A DNA stretch of 64,000 nucleotides from CAKVLG01 sp045637805 (GTDB lineage Bacteria; Bacillota; Clostridia; Christensenellales; UBA1242): contig JAZUAE010000028.1 of assembly GCA_045637805.1 (NCBI GenBank), positions 7,913-71,912 on the forward strand. The letters run 5' to 3'. Positions 1 to 10,154 of this stretch are shown piece by piece (position 1 is the first letter of the stretch; every line of letters begins with the position of its first letter). The notes under the pieces were generated by a model. The model was given only the letters and a program-made list of their open reading frames with translations. It did not search any database and had not been told where the DNA came from. The position numbers were made by a program, and so were the translations under genes.

Positions 1-831
1 TATGAAATGGCTGAAAAACTTAAAAGGGCTGGTGCCGATATTAAATATATACCAGTTGATAGTTTTGGTAGAATAAGAATAGATGATTATATAGAGCTTC
101 TTGAAAATAATCCTGTCAAGTTTGTATCAATCATGCACGTAAATAATGAGAATGGTGCAATCAATGATATTGGCAAATTGTGTGAAATCGCAAAGGCGAA
201 AGATAACAATATAATTTTTCATAGTGATGGTGTACAAGCTTTTGGAAAGTTTTATTACAATCTAGACGAACTTGGTGTAGACATGTATACAATTTGTTCA
301 CATAAAATTAATGGTCCAAAGGGCGTTGGTGCTTTATGTTTTAAGAAAAATTTAACAATTGAACCATTAATTGTTGGTGGCGGCCAAGAAAATAATCTTA
401 GAAGTGGCACTGAGAACATTCCTTATATATGTGGTTTTGTAAAAGCTGCCAAACTAAAAACTTATGACAATAAACAAAAATACAATAATGTTTTAAAAAC
501 TAAGAGTGAATTTATTGAAATGCTAAAAAGAAGAAACGTTGAGTTTGAACTTTTTAGTGATGATAAATGTATTCCTCATATTTTACTTATTAGATTTTGC
601 GGGGTAAGGGGTGAGGTATTATTGCACGCATTAGAAAAATATAAAATTTATATTTCAACCGGCTCGGCATGCTCTTCTAAGAAGAAAACAAACAGAGTTC
701 TTGCAGCAATGGGTAAGTCGTTTGAAGAATCGCAAGAAGTTGTTAGAGTTTCTTTCGGTAATGAGAAATATGATCTTGAATACATTGTGGATTGTTTTGA
801 AAAAGAAATAAATAATTTAAAGGTACGTTAA
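1..831 (+). CDS. Cysteine desulfurase, NifS/IscS family (5' end outside window)
   Basis: This is a PLP enzyme that takes sulfur from cysteine and passes it on as persulfide. The reading frame is open to base 1 and the first Met (base 7) is internal, so roughly 100 N-terminal residues of a usual ~380 are missing. Counting from that Met, the Schiff-base lysine lies in SHKINGPKGVGAL (K100), followed by RSGTENIP, and the persulfide loop is STGSACSS (C222). The stop codon overlaps the thiI start by one base (TAATG), so the two are translationally coupled. That pairing suggests it is the dedicated sulfur donor for ThiI (tRNA 4-thiouridine), as in the NifZ-ThiI pair of Bacillus, rather than the general Fe-S desulfurase. 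The function is inferred from the neighbour; the family is clear. Confidence 0.93.
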   Translation, partial: YEMAEKLKRAGADIKYIPVDSFGRIRIDDYIELLENNPVKFVSIMHVNNENGAINDIGKLCEIAKAKDNNIIFHSDGVQAFGKFYYNLDELGVDMYTICSHKINGPKGVGALCFKKNLTIEPLIVGGGQENNLRSGTENIPYICGFVKAAKLKTYDNKQKYNNVLKTKSEFIEMLKRRNVEFELFSDDKCIPHILLIRFCGVRGEVLLHALEKYKIYISTGSACSSKKKTNRVLAAMGKSFEESQEVVRVSFGNEKYDLEYIVDCFEKEINNLKVR

Positions 832-2003
832 TGGAAAAAAATATTTTAATTAGATATAATGAAATACATTTGAAAGGTAGAAATCGCCATTTTTTTGAGG
901 ATTTGCTATACAAAAACATAAAAAATGCGGTTTTTGGATATGATGTAAATTTAGAAAAAGTGTCTGGAAGATATATTCTTTCCGGGTACGATGTTAAAGA
1001 TGAGAAAAAAATAATCAGTAAATTATCCTGTGTTGCTGGTGTGTATTCGCTCTCATCTGCTTTTGTTATTAATACTTCTTATGAAGGGCTTTCGAGTCTA
1101 TCAAAAGACTTAATGAAAAACAAGAAAGGATCTTTTAAAGTTGAGACAAATAGAGCAGATAAAACCTTTATGGAATCATCTATGAAAATATCTGCCGCAA
1201 TCGGAGGAGTTATTTTGGACGATAATAAAAATCTAGTCGTTGATATTCATAATCCTGACCATTTGCTTTACATTGACATACGAGAAAATAAAAAATCTTA
1301 TATCTACGATTCTATCACCTTTGGAGTTGGTGGTATGCCTGTTGGGTCATCTGGTGAGGGATTGGTTCTGTTGTCAGGAGGTATAGATAGTCCAGTTGCT
1401 TGCTATTTAATGAATAAGCGAGGCGTTAAGCTTACCGCTGTGCATTTTCATAGCTTTCCGTATACATCAAATTTAGCACGTGAAAAGGTTGAGTCTTTGG
1501 CTAAGTTACTTACCAAATATAATGGCGATTTTAAAATTTATATGGTTAATGTTGCTCACATACAAGAGCAAATTAGAGACAACTGTCACGCAAGTTATTT
1601 AATTACACTTCTTCGAAGGTTTATGTATAGAATTAGTGAGAGGCTTGCAAAGGCAAACAATATTCCTATGCTTGTTACTGGTGAAAGTTTGGGGCAGGTT
1701 GCTAGTCAGACTATTGAAAGTATGACGGTTATAGAAGATGTTATTCAAACTACTCCTATAATAAGACCACTTGTTACGTTTGATAAAATTGAGACTATTG
1801 ATATAGCTAGAAAGATAGGAACTTACGAGACTTCTATAAAACCATTTGAGGATTGTTGTACAGTATTTTTACCAAAAGACCCTATAACTAAACCTAGAAT
1901 TGATAATGTTCTTCGTGAGGAATCTAGACTTGACGTTGAGGCTTTAATTGCAAAAACTATGGAGTCTATTGAAGAGGTCGTTATATCAAACAAAGGACTT
2001 TAA
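831..2003 (+). CDS. thiI: tRNA 4-thiouridine synthase ThiI
   Basis: ThiI adenylates U8 of tRNA and inserts sulfur to make 4-thiouridine; in some bacteria it also feeds thiamine thiazole synthesis. It has 390 residues. An N-terminal ferredoxin-like/THUMP region covers about 1-165, and the PP-loop ATP-binding motif SGGIDS is at 182-187. The conserved FEDCCTVFLPKDP lies near the C-terminus. There is no C-terminal rhodanese domain, the usual short form in Gram-positives, which take sulfur directly from a partner NifS-like protein. That partner is encoded immediately upstream with overlapping stop and start. The 3' end overlaps the convergent PBP gene by 23 bases. Confidence 0.95.
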   Translation: MEKNILIRYNEIHLKGRNRHFFEDLLYKNIKNAVFGYDVNLEKVSGRYILSGYDVKDEKKIISKLSCVAGVYSLSSAFVINTSYEGLSSLSKDLMKNKKGSFKVETNRADKTFMESSMKISAAIGGVILDDNKNLVVDIHNPDHLLYIDIRENKKSYIYDSITFGVGGMPVGSSGEGLVLLSGGIDSPVACYLMNKRGVKLTAVHFHSFPYTSNLAREKVESLAKLLTKYNGDFKIYMVNVAHIQEQIRDNCHASYLITLLRRFMYRISERLAKANNIPMLVTGESLGQVASQTIESMTVIEDVIQTTPIIRPLVTFDKIETIDIARKIGTYETSIKPFEDCCTVFLPKDPITKPRIDNVLREESRLDVEALIAKTMESIEEVVISNKGL

Positions 2004-4185
2004 TTGTATTGCTTTTGACTTTATAATTTTTGGTTTTTAGTTCAACAGTATAAGTATATATTTCACCTTTTTTAGATGTTGTGTCAATATATGATATGTT
2101 GTTACCACTCCCACAAATTGAGTGTAATAATTGATTATTGCGATATATATTATAGCTAAACCCGTATTGTGCAAAAAAACGCAATTCGGGCTTTTTATTT
2201 TCAAAATTATTGATAGAAAGTTCTGGTTTTAATGGTTTTTCTATAATAATTGATGGCGTGTTAGATTCTGAAAACAATTCAGAAGTTGACGAAAATAAGT
2301 CGTCAGTCTTTATTAATAAGCCTTTATTTTTGGCGTCTATATCTACATTAATTTTAAGTACGCTTGATGGTAGCAAGAAGTCATCTGGTTTTTGATTTTT
2401 ATATAGGTATTTTGCTATGTTTTTTGTAATGTTTGTTGGATAAGTTGATCCATTAACACTTGAAGGCATAGGTGAACTTTTATTTGTTGCTCCAACCCAT
2501 GTTATGATTATGTGTTTTGTTGTGTAACTAACATTCCAAGCATCGGTGTTCTTATTTGAGTTAAGCGCACCAACTGTACCTGTTTTTGATGCGATAGGGA
2601 TAGATAAGCTATCTAACCTTGAAGCTGTACCAGATGATGCAACATCTTTTAATATATCTGTCATCAAAGCTGCAGTTGATTCTTTTATAACTCTTCTTTT
2701 TGACGTGTTTCTTTCATATAAAATATTGTCATTGCTATCAGTGATTTTTGATATAAATTTAGGCTTTATATTTATACCCTGATTTTGTAAAACTAAATAA
2801 CTTTCTGTTAATTCTCGCAAAGTTGAGCCATCAGTAAAGCCTCCAAGTGCAAGCGATAAATTTTTATCATTTTCTGAAAAAGTAATACCCATTTTGCTTG
2901 CTATTGCTTTGCTTTTTTCTATTCCTGTTGAGTTGAGAATTTTTACCGCAGGAATATTTAAAGATTTTTTAACACACTCGCGCACACTGATATTTCCGCT
3001 ATATTTTTTGTTTGCATTTTCTGGAGAATAGCCCTCGTAATTTATTGGTTCGTCAAGTACTGTTGTTGCAGGAGATATATTATCTAGCTCTATTGCTGGT
3101 GTATATACTAATATGGGTTTTATCGCAGAGCCAGGTTGTCTTCTGCATGAATACATGTCTAAGTTTGTATTACCATAAAATGCTAAAATATCACCATTGT
3201 TGTTTGTTACCATTGATGTTGTTGATGTGTTAGATAGGTTGCCGGTATTGTTTTCTATGATTTTTTTAATTTTTTCTTGTAACGCATTGTCTTTATATGT
3301 GTATATTTTATAATCTCTGTTAGTTATTTGATTTTCATTCATCTGCAATATATCGCATGCTTCAAGTATGCAGGCGTTTGTGTATTGATCTAGTAAATTT
3401 GTATTGCTGTTATAAATTTTTGGTGTTTCACTTTTTGCATTGTTATACTCATATTGTGAGATTTTTTTATCTTTTAACATTTCACTTAGTACTAGGTTTT
3501 TTCTACTTATAGCATTGTTTAAATTTGCTAATGGATTGTATGCTGATGGGGCACTAATAATACCTGCAAGCATTGCGCTTTCTGCAAGAGTTAATTCACT
3601 GCTTTTCTTGTTGAAATATGATTGACTGGCGGCCTCCAGTCCATAGTTGCCATTGCCAAAATATATTGACGAAAGATACATTTGTAATATTTGGTCTTTT
3701 GAATATTTCTTTTCCAAATCAAAAGTTAATTTGATTTCTTTTAATTTTCTTGATATGCTTTTTTCACTAGATAGATGAGTGTTTTTAATTAACTGCTGAC
3801 TGATTGTGCTAGCACCTTGAACTATCTTGCCTTTTTTTATGTTTGCGACTAAAGCTCCAGCCATACGTTTTAAATTTATTCCGTTATGCTTATAAAAGTT
3901 TTTGTCTTCTATTGATAGAAACGCGTCCACTGTATAATCGTTTAAGTTTGAAATTTCAACCTCTTTGCGTGAATTGTTTTTGTGACTATTTATTTCATTA
4001 CCATTTAAAGAATATATTGTAAGATTAGAACTGTAGGCTTTTGTTAAATTTTGATTATTTAACTTTTCGTTTCGTGTAATAATAAAAAATGATGAAAAAA
4101 ATGCAAAAATTAATGCCAAGACGCACAAAAATGGTATAAAAACTATATATTTTAGAAAATTTTTGCTTTTTGTTTGATTTTTCAT
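1981..4185 (-). CDS. Class A penicillin-binding protein (glycosyltransferase/transpeptidase)
   Basis: This bifunctional peptidoglycan synthase polymerises lipid II and cross-links stem peptides outside the membrane. It has 734 residues. A single N-terminal membrane anchor covers about 12-37. The GT51 domain has the catalytic Glu in EDKNFYKH (E93) and GASTISQQ at about 124-131. The transpeptidase has SxxK as SAIK (353-356), SxN as SLN (408-410) and KTG (524-526). The last ~90 residues resemble a fibronectin type III-like domain. All catalytic motifs are intact. It is transcribed away from miaB and converges on thiI. A TATAAT-like -10 lies about 35 nt before the start. PBP1a and PBP2c-type assignments cannot be separated from sequence alone. 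Confidence 0.93.
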   Translation of the reverse strand: MKNQTKSKNFLKYIVFIPFLCVLALIFAFFSSFFIITRNEKLNNQNLTKAYSSNLTIYSLNGNEINSHKNNSRKEVEISNLNDYTVDAFLSIEDKNFYKHNGINLKRMAGALVANIKKGKIVQGASTISQQLIKNTHLSSEKSISRKLKEIKLTFDLEKKYSKDQILQMYLSSIYFGNGNYGLEAASQSYFNKKSSELTLAESAMLAGIISAPSAYNPLANLNNAISRKNLVLSEMLKDKKISQYEYNNAKSETPKIYNSNTNLLDQYTNACILEACDILQMNENQITNRDYKIYTYKDNALQEKIKKIIENNTGNLSNTSTTSMVTNNNGDILAFYGNTNLDMYSCRRQPGSAIKPILVYTPAIELDNISPATTVLDEPINYEGYSPENANKKYSGNISVRECVKKSLNIPAVKILNSTGIEKSKAIASKMGITFSENDKNLSLALGGFTDGSTLRELTESYLVLQNQGINIKPKFISKITDSNDNILYERNTSKRRVIKESTAALMTDILKDVASSGTASRLDSLSIPIASKTGTVGALNSNKNTDAWNVSYTTKHIIITWVGATNKSSPMPSSVNGSTYPTNITKNIAKYLYKNQKPDDFLLPSSVLKINVDIDAKNKGLLIKTDDLFSSTSELFSESNTPSIIIEKPLKPELSINNFENKKPELRFFAQYGFSYNIYRNNQLLHSICGSGNNISYIDTTSKKGEIYTYTVELKTKNYKVKSNTIKVLCLI

Positions 4186-4241
4186 TCTTTTATTAGTATT
4201 TTCGACAAATTAAAAAATTATTATACAACCTTAAAATATTC

Positions 4242-4270
4242 TTGAAAAATAGTATAAGATATGTAATAAT
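4242..4270 (+). promoter_or_regulatory. Probable sigma-A promoter of the miaB-mutS-mutL operon
   Basis: TTGAAA (4242-4247) is followed about 17 bases later by an AT-rich TAATAAT -10 region (4264-4270). An AAGGA Shine-Dalgarno sequence follows 8 nt before the miaB ATG. The exact -10 register is uncertain. Confidence 0.55.
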
Positions 4271-4291
4271 ATATTACATAAGGATAAAATT

Positions 4292-5617
4292 ATGGGAAAA
4301 TATATCATTAAAACTTATGGCTGTCAGATGAATGTTCATGAATCTGAAAAGCTTGCAGGTATCTTAGAAGAAAGAGGTTATACGGTAGCAGAGAACACTG
4401 ATGATGCAGACATCATTGTTTTTAATACTTGTGCAATTAGAGAGAGTGCAGAAAAGAAAACGCTTGGTCATATCGGTGATTTGAAACAACTAAAAAAGAA
4501 AGATCCAAGCAAAATTGTTTGCGTGTGTGGTTGTATGTCGCAACAAAAAGGATATAGTGAAATGCTTTTTCAAAAGTTTCCTTTTATAGACATTATTTTT
4601 GGTACGCATAATATTGCCAAGTTTGGTGAACTTCTTGATCAAAAAAGATCAAAAAAACACGTTAGTTCTATCGTTGAAACTGAAAACATTATTGACCGCG
4701 ACTCTATGCCAAAAACCAGAACTAGCGGCATTAATGCTTGGGTGAATATAAACTATGGTTGTAACAACTTTTGCACTTATTGTATTGTTCCTTACGTTAG
4801 GGGAAGGGAGATTAGTCGTCCTCTTGAAAATATAGTTGAAGAAGTACGTGAATTGCTTGAAAAGGGATATAAGCAAATCACATTGCTCGGCCAAAATGTC
4901 AACTCTTACGGTAACGATTTTGACGATGATACCTCTTTTGCTAAACTTTTATCTGAGCTTGATAAATTAGATTACAACTATAGACTTACTTTTATGACAA
5001 GTCACCCAAAAGATTTGAGTGATGAGGTTATTGATGTTATAGCGGCGTCTAAACATATTATGCATTACATTCATTTGCCATTCCAGTCAGGTAGCAATAG
5101 AATTCTTGGTTTAATGAATCGTAAATATACTCGCGAAAAATATCTTGATACAGTAAAACGTATAAAATCGAAGATTGCAGATGTGCAACTTTCTTCAGAC
5201 ATCATTGTTGGTTTTCCAACTGAGACTGAAGAGGACTTTTTGGACACTTTAAATCTTGTAAAGGAAGTGGAATTTGAACAACTATTTATGTTTATTTATT
5301 CTAAGCGAAAGGGTACTGTTGCAGAAAAAATGGACGGTCAAATAGATTTAAAAGTTAAAAAAGAACGTCTTTCAAGGCTTATTGCTGAGCAACAAAGAAT
5401 AGGTGAAAAAATAAGTGAATCATTTGTTGGTCAAACTTTAGATGTTTTGATTGATAGCGTATCACCTAAAAAACAAGGGTATGTTGTTGGGTCAACAAAT
5501 TTTAATAAGGCTGTTACTGTAAAAGGTGACATGAACCTTATAGGTCAAATTATAAAAGTTAAAATTACAAATGCAAAATTATCTTCATTATTTGGTGAAG
5601 TGATAGAGGAGAATTAA
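4292..5617 (+). CDS. miaB: tRNA-2-methylthio-N6-dimethylallyladenosine synthase MiaB
   Basis: This is a radical SAM methylthiotransferase acting on i6A37 of tRNA. It has 441 residues. The N-terminal UPF0004 domain has three cluster cysteines (YGCQMN, FNTCAIRE, CVCGCMSQ). The radical SAM triad CNNFCTYC follows in NYGCNNFCTYCIVPYVRG, and a C-terminal TRAM domain occupies about the last 65 residues. It heads the operon, with the stop overlapping the mutS ATG (TAATG). The miaB-mutS-mutL order is common in Clostridia. miaA, the enzyme that makes its substrate and often follows mutL, is not found at its usual place in this window. Confidence 0.97.
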   Translation: MGKYIIKTYGCQMNVHESEKLAGILEERGYTVAENTDDADIIVFNTCAIRESAEKKTLGHIGDLKQLKKKDPSKIVCVCGCMSQQKGYSEMLFQKFPFIDIIFGTHNIAKFGELLDQKRSKKHVSSIVETENIIDRDSMPKTRTSGINAWVNINYGCNNFCTYCIVPYVRGREISRPLENIVEEVRELLEKGYKQITLLGQNVNSYGNDFDDDTSFAKLLSELDKLDYNYRLTFMTSHPKDLSDEVIDVIAASKHIMHYIHLPFQSGSNRILGLMNRKYTREKYLDTVKRIKSKIADVQLSSDIIVGFPTETEEDFLDTLNLVKEVEFEQLFMFIYSKRKGTVAEKMDGQIDLKVKKERLSRLIAEQQRIGEKISESFVGQTLDVLIDSVSPKKQGYVVGSTNFNKAVTVKGDMNLIGQIIKVKITNAKLSSLFGEVIEEN

Positions 5618-8211
5618 TGGCTAGATCTGAAATGATTGAACAATTTTTAATAACAAAAGAGCAATATAAAGATTGCATTCTTTTCTATAGGCTTGGTGAT
5701 TTTTATGAGATGTTTTTCGATGATGCTATTACTTGTTCTAGAGTTTTAGAATTGACACTTACTGGTAAAGATTGTGGTGATGGTGAAAGAGCACCTATGT
5801 GCGGCATTCCGCATCATGCGAAAGATTCTTACATTCCTAAACTTTTAGAACGTGGTTATAAGGTTGCTATATGTGAGCAAACAACTATCCCTGTGTCTAG
5901 TAAAAGTAAGGTTGTTAAGCGTGAAGTTGTTAGAATTATTACTCCAGGTACTGCTATAGAAGAAGAGTCTTTAGTTGCAGATAGAAATAACTATTTGATG
6001 TCAATTTATGTAACAAAGATTGATGCGGGTGTTGCTATTGCTGATATTTCTACTGGCTTTATGCAATTCATGACTTTTGGTGCAAACTATATGCAAGCGA
6101 TAGATGATGCTATTGTTAGGCTTAGACCGTCTGAGATTATATGTAATAATCTAGCTTTTGATGTGCATGAAAAGCTAGCAACTGTAAACGCTGCGCTAGC
6201 ACCTGTTTTTAATAAATATGAAGAAATAATGTTTTCTTTCTCAAATGCAGAAAAATTAATAAAAAAACAGTTCGAACTTAAAAATATTGATAATTATGAA
6301 CCATCAATGAATAAAAGTGGCATTCAGGCAGTTGGTGGACTGTTGAACTATTTAGCTCAAACTCAAATGAGACTTGTGTCTAATATTAAAAAATTACAAT
6401 TTGTGCGTGATGATAGATATATGCAACTTGATATGAATACACGCAGAAATCTTGAACTAACTGAATCTATGAGTTTAAGGAAAAAATATGGATCACTCCT
6501 TTGGCTTTTAGACAAGACTGCTTCGCCTATGGGTGCAAGACTTATGCGTAAAATTATTAACGAGCCGCTTCAAGATAAAGCAGAAATTGATGAAAGACTT
6601 GATGCTGTTGAAGAACTTGTAAGTAATGCAATGCTTAGTGATGATATTATTGAGCTTATGACTAAAATTCAAGATATTGAGCGTAAATGTGCTAAGGTTT
6701 CGGCATCGTCAATTACGCCGAAAGAAATGATCGCACTTTCTGAAACGTTAAAGGTGGTGCCAAAGCTAAAAAATGCTTTAAAGGACGCTTCGTCTCCGCT
6801 TTTAAATAAATTAAATAGTTCACTTTTAGATCTTTGTGAAGTGTATAATTTGATTGATGCGGCTATTGATGAAAATGCGTCAAACAATCGTAAAGACGGC
6901 GGTTATATAAAACGTGGTTTTAGTCAAGAGCTTGACATTGCTAGAACTATGGGTGAATATGGTAAAACTTGGCTTGCTGAACTTGAGGTTAAAGAAAAGG
7001 AAAGAACCGGAATTAAAAATTTAAAGACAGGTTTTAATAGAGTTTTTGGTTATTATATTGAAGTTTCTAGTGGACAAACGGGTCTTGTTCCAGATAACTA
7101 TATAAGAAAACAAACAACTGTTAACTCTGAAAGATATATTACTCCTGAGCTTAAAGAAATGGAGTATAAGATTTTAAACAGCAACGAAGAATCTTTAAAA
7201 ATCGAAAATAAACTTTATGCAGAAATTATAAAAACCTTGAATTCTTATGTTGAATCAATGCTTGATATTTCTTATGCAATTTCGTACCTTGATGTACTCA
7301 CTTCTTTTGCTAGTGTTTCAAAGAGATATAATTATTCAAAGCCGGTCATTCATGCTGATGGTAATATTTTAAAAATTACTGATGGTAGACACCCTGTTGT
7401 AGAAGCTTTGCTTAAAAATACAAGTTTTGTTCCAAATGATTGTAATCTTGATAGTAGCGAAAATAGATTGATGTTAATTACTGGTCCTAACATGGCAGGT
7501 AAAAGTACATTTATGCGTCAGGTGGCAGTGATTACTCTTCTTGCACATATTGGTATGTTTGTACCTGCAAACGATGCCGAAATTTCAATAGTTGATCGCA
7601 TATTTACAAGGGTTGGTGCAAGTGATGATTTAGCATTCGGTCAAAGTACGTTTATGGTTGAGATGACTGAGGTTTCAAATATTTTAAATAACGCAACTGG
7701 CAAAAGTTTAATTATTCTTGATGAGGTGGGAAGAGGAACGTCTACCTATGACGGACTTTCTATTGCATGGGCATTAATTGAATATTTATCTAAACATTTG
7801 TCTAGCAAAACATTATTTAGTACGCACTATCATGAACTCACTGAACTTGAAGGAAAAGTTGATGGTGTTAAAAATTATAGGGTTATGGTGCGTGAGTATA
7901 ATGATTCAGTTATATTCTTACATAAAATTGCAAGGGGTAGTGCAAATAAGAGCTTTGGTATAGAGGTTGCAAAACTTGCGGGGCTACCTAGTGAGCTTGT
8001 TAATAGGTCTAAGGAAATATTAAGAATGCAAGAGGAAATAAACGACCTATCTCCAAAATATAACATTGATGAGTTGAAAACTCTGAAGAGATCATCATTT
8101 AATACTGATGAAATTATAAATGTTTTAAAAGATTTGGATATGGACACCGTATCGCCACTTATGGCATTTGGTACGCTCCAAAATTTAGTGGATAAAGTAA
8201 AGGATAAATAG
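5617..8211 (+). CDS. mutS: DNA mismatch repair protein MutS
   Basis: MutS recognises mismatches and acts as the ATPase switch of post-replicative repair. It has 864 residues, normal for MutS1. The mismatch-wedge Phe-x-Glu is in DFYEMF (F29, E31). Connector, lever/clamp and ATPase domains follow, with Walker A GPNMAGKST at about 623-631, Walker B around LIILDEVGRGTSTYDG, and the signature HYHELTEL. A short C-terminal tail follows. It is coupled to miaB upstream, and mutL follows after 8 nt with a GGAGG-type ribosome site. Its function depends on MutL next door. Confidence 0.98.
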   Translation: MARSEMIEQFLITKEQYKDCILFYRLGDFYEMFFDDAITCSRVLELTLTGKDCGDGERAPMCGIPHHAKDSYIPKLLERGYKVAICEQTTIPVSSKSKVVKREVVRIITPGTAIEEESLVADRNNYLMSIYVTKIDAGVAIADISTGFMQFMTFGANYMQAIDDAIVRLRPSEIICNNLAFDVHEKLATVNAALAPVFNKYEEIMFSFSNAEKLIKKQFELKNIDNYEPSMNKSGIQAVGGLLNYLAQTQMRLVSNIKKLQFVRDDRYMQLDMNTRRNLELTESMSLRKKYGSLLWLLDKTASPMGARLMRKIINEPLQDKAEIDERLDAVEELVSNAMLSDDIIELMTKIQDIERKCAKVSASSITPKEMIALSETLKVVPKLKNALKDASSPLLNKLNSSLLDLCEVYNLIDAAIDENASNNRKDGGYIKRGFSQELDIARTMGEYGKTWLAELEVKEKERTGIKNLKTGFNRVFGYYIEVSSGQTGLVPDNYIRKQTTVNSERYITPELKEMEYKILNSNEESLKIENKLYAEIIKTLNSYVESMLDISYAISYLDVLTSFASVSKRYNYSKPVIHADGNILKITDGRHPVVEALLKNTSFVPNDCNLDSSENRLMLITGPNMAGKSTFMRQVAVITLLAHIGMFVPANDAEISIVDRIFTRVGASDDLAFGQSTFMVEMTEVSNILNNATGKSLIILDEVGRGTSTYDGLSIAWALIEYLSKHLSSKTLFSTHYHELTELEGKVDGVKNYRVMVREYNDSVIFLHKIARGSANKSFGIEVAKLAGLPSELVNRSKEILRMQEEINDLSPKYNIDELKTLKRSSFNTDEIINVLKDLDMDTVSPLMAFGTLQNLVDKVKDK

Positions 8212-8219
8212 GAGGGAAC

Positions 8220-10154
8220 ATGGCAAAAATTAATATACTTGAGCCATCTGTCTATAATAAAATTGCAGCAGGTGAAGTTGTTGAAAAACCTGCATCAGTT
8301 GTGAAAGAATTAGTTGAAAACTCTATAGATGCCGGAAGTACTAATATTACTATTAAAATTCAAGGCGGCGGAATACAATCTATTTGTGTGTCAGATAATG
8401 GTCATGGTATTGAAAAAGAATTTTTAAAAACCGCTTTTTTACCACATGCAACGAGTAAAATTGCAACATCTAAGGATTTGGATTCAATTTTTACTTTGGG
8501 CTTTCGTGGTGAAGCTTTAGCGTCTATTGCGTCAGTTGCAAGGGTTACGTTAAGTAGTAAAGTTGAAAATCAAGACGTTGGACACACTCTTACTGTTGAA
8601 GGTGGCGAGTATGGTGAAATTATTGAATGTGGAATGACAAATGGTACAACTATGCTTGTTGAAGATTTATTCTTCAATGTTCCAGCGCGTGCTAAGTTTT
8701 TACGTAAACCTAAGTCTGAAGAGCAAGATATAACAAATATAGTGACTAGGTTTGTTCTTGCAAACCCTGGTATTTCAATTAAGTATTTTGTAGACGGTAA
8801 ACTTGTTATAAACTCTGCTGGAGGAAGCCTTAAAGATGCTTTATATGCTATTTATGGAAAAGAATGTATAAAAGAACTTTTACCAGTGGCGCTTGAAAGA
8901 AATGGAATAATAATTGCTGGTTTTATTGCTCGTCCTGAGTATTCAAAACCTAATAGGACATTTCAAACATTACTTATTAATGGAAGATACGTTATAAATT
9001 CAACTGTTTCTGCTGCAGTTACAAATGCTTACGGTGAAACAATTATGAAAAAACGTTATCCTTTCTATTGCTTGAACTTGGAGTTGCCTTTTGAGAGTGT
9101 AGATGTTAATGTTCACCCAAATAAACTTGATGTACGCTTTGAAAATGCAAACACGATATATTCCTTAGTGTTTGAAGCTGTATCGCGCGCGATTTCTGAA
9201 ATGGATTATGTGTCAACTGCAGCGAAAATGGATCGCGATTTAGTTGGACGCGCAGAAATTGATAAAAAAGCATTTTTAATGGCGTCAACCGATGATGATA
9301 TCGTGATATCTAAAGCTGAAGAAAAACAAAGTATAAATAAAAATCCATTTGGTAGCGATTTGTCTATGTTATCAAATGAAGAAAAACAAGAAAAACGTCA
9401 CCAGATTATTGAAACCATTTCAATGTTATCAAACTCAAATCAGGAGGTTGCAGATGGTTTTGGTTTGGGTTCTAAACTATTAGAGAGAATTAGTCAACAA
9501 GTTGTAGGGAATGAGGATATAGCCGCTGATAACTATGTAAGCGATTTAGGTGGAGCAAACAAGGCTGTTATTTCATTTGAGAATAGATCAAAGATTGTTG
9601 GTAAAGTTTTCAATACCTATTTGCTTGTTGAAATTGATGAGGATTTATTCTTTATTGATCAGCATGCTGCTCATGAACGTGTTCTTTATAATAAATTAAA
9701 ATCGCAAGTGGATAGTGGAAACATTGCTATTCAACCGCTATTAATTCCTCATATTTTATCTCTATCTGCTGCAGAATATAATATCATTGATGGCAGATTA
9801 GATGAAATGCGTAAACTTGGTTTTGAAATAGATGAGTTTGGTAGTGGAAGTTTTAAAGTAAGTGCTATTCCTGCACTTTTAGCTGAAATAAACTTTGACA
9901 GGTTTATTGAAGCATTCTTAAATGATAATAAAAAATCAATATCAAATATTTCTCAGTTGATTGCGGATAATTTAATGCAGGCAGCGTGCAAAGCTGCGGT
10001 TAAAGGCGGAGATGATTTATCTCTATCTGAAATAGATAAATTATTCGAAGGTATGAGCGCTGATAAAATTCCATTATTTTGTCCGCATGGGCGTCCTATT
10101 GCAGTTCGTGTTAAAAAGACTGAGATTGAAAAGTGGTTTAAGAGGATTGTATAA
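8220..10154 (+). CDS. mutL: DNA mismatch repair protein MutL
   Basis: This is a GHKL ATPase and probably a nicking endonuclease of mismatch repair. It has 644 residues. The N-terminal motifs are ELVENSIDAGS, DNGHGI and GFRGEALASIASV. After a linker (~330-460) the C-terminal dimerisation/endonuclease domain carries DQHAAHE (480-486), ACKAAVKGGD and CPHGRPIAV. The metal-binding DQHA-x2-E-x4-E motif is almost complete, but its last position is Asn (N491) instead of Glu. The other metal-site motifs are kept, so endonuclease activity is still likely. The stop overlaps the start of the next gene (TAATG). Confidence 0.96.
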   Translation: MAKINILEPSVYNKIAAGEVVEKPASVVKELVENSIDAGSTNITIKIQGGGIQSICVSDNGHGIEKEFLKTAFLPHATSKIATSKDLDSIFTLGFRGEALASIASVARVTLSSKVENQDVGHTLTVEGGEYGEIIECGMTNGTTMLVEDLFFNVPARAKFLRKPKSEEQDITNIVTRFVLANPGISIKYFVDGKLVINSAGGSLKDALYAIYGKECIKELLPVALERNGIIIAGFIARPEYSKPNRTFQTLLINGRYVINSTVSAAVTNAYGETIMKKRYPFYCLNLELPFESVDVNVHPNKLDVRFENANTIYSLVFEAVSRAISEMDYVSTAAKMDRDLVGRAEIDKKAFLMASTDDDIVISKAEEKQSINKNPFGSDLSMLSNEEKQEKRHQIIETISMLSNSNQEVADGFGLGSKLLERISQQVVGNEDIAADNYVSDLGGANKAVISFENRSKIVGKVFNTYLLVEIDEDLFFIDQHAAHERVLYNKLKSQVDSGNIAIQPLLIPHILSLSAAEYNIIDGRLDEMRKLGFEIDEFGSGSFKVSAIPALLAEINFDRFIEAFLNDNKKSISNISQLIADNLMQAACKAAVKGGDDLSLSEIDKLFEGMSADKIPLFCPHGRPIAVRVKKTEIEKWFKRIV

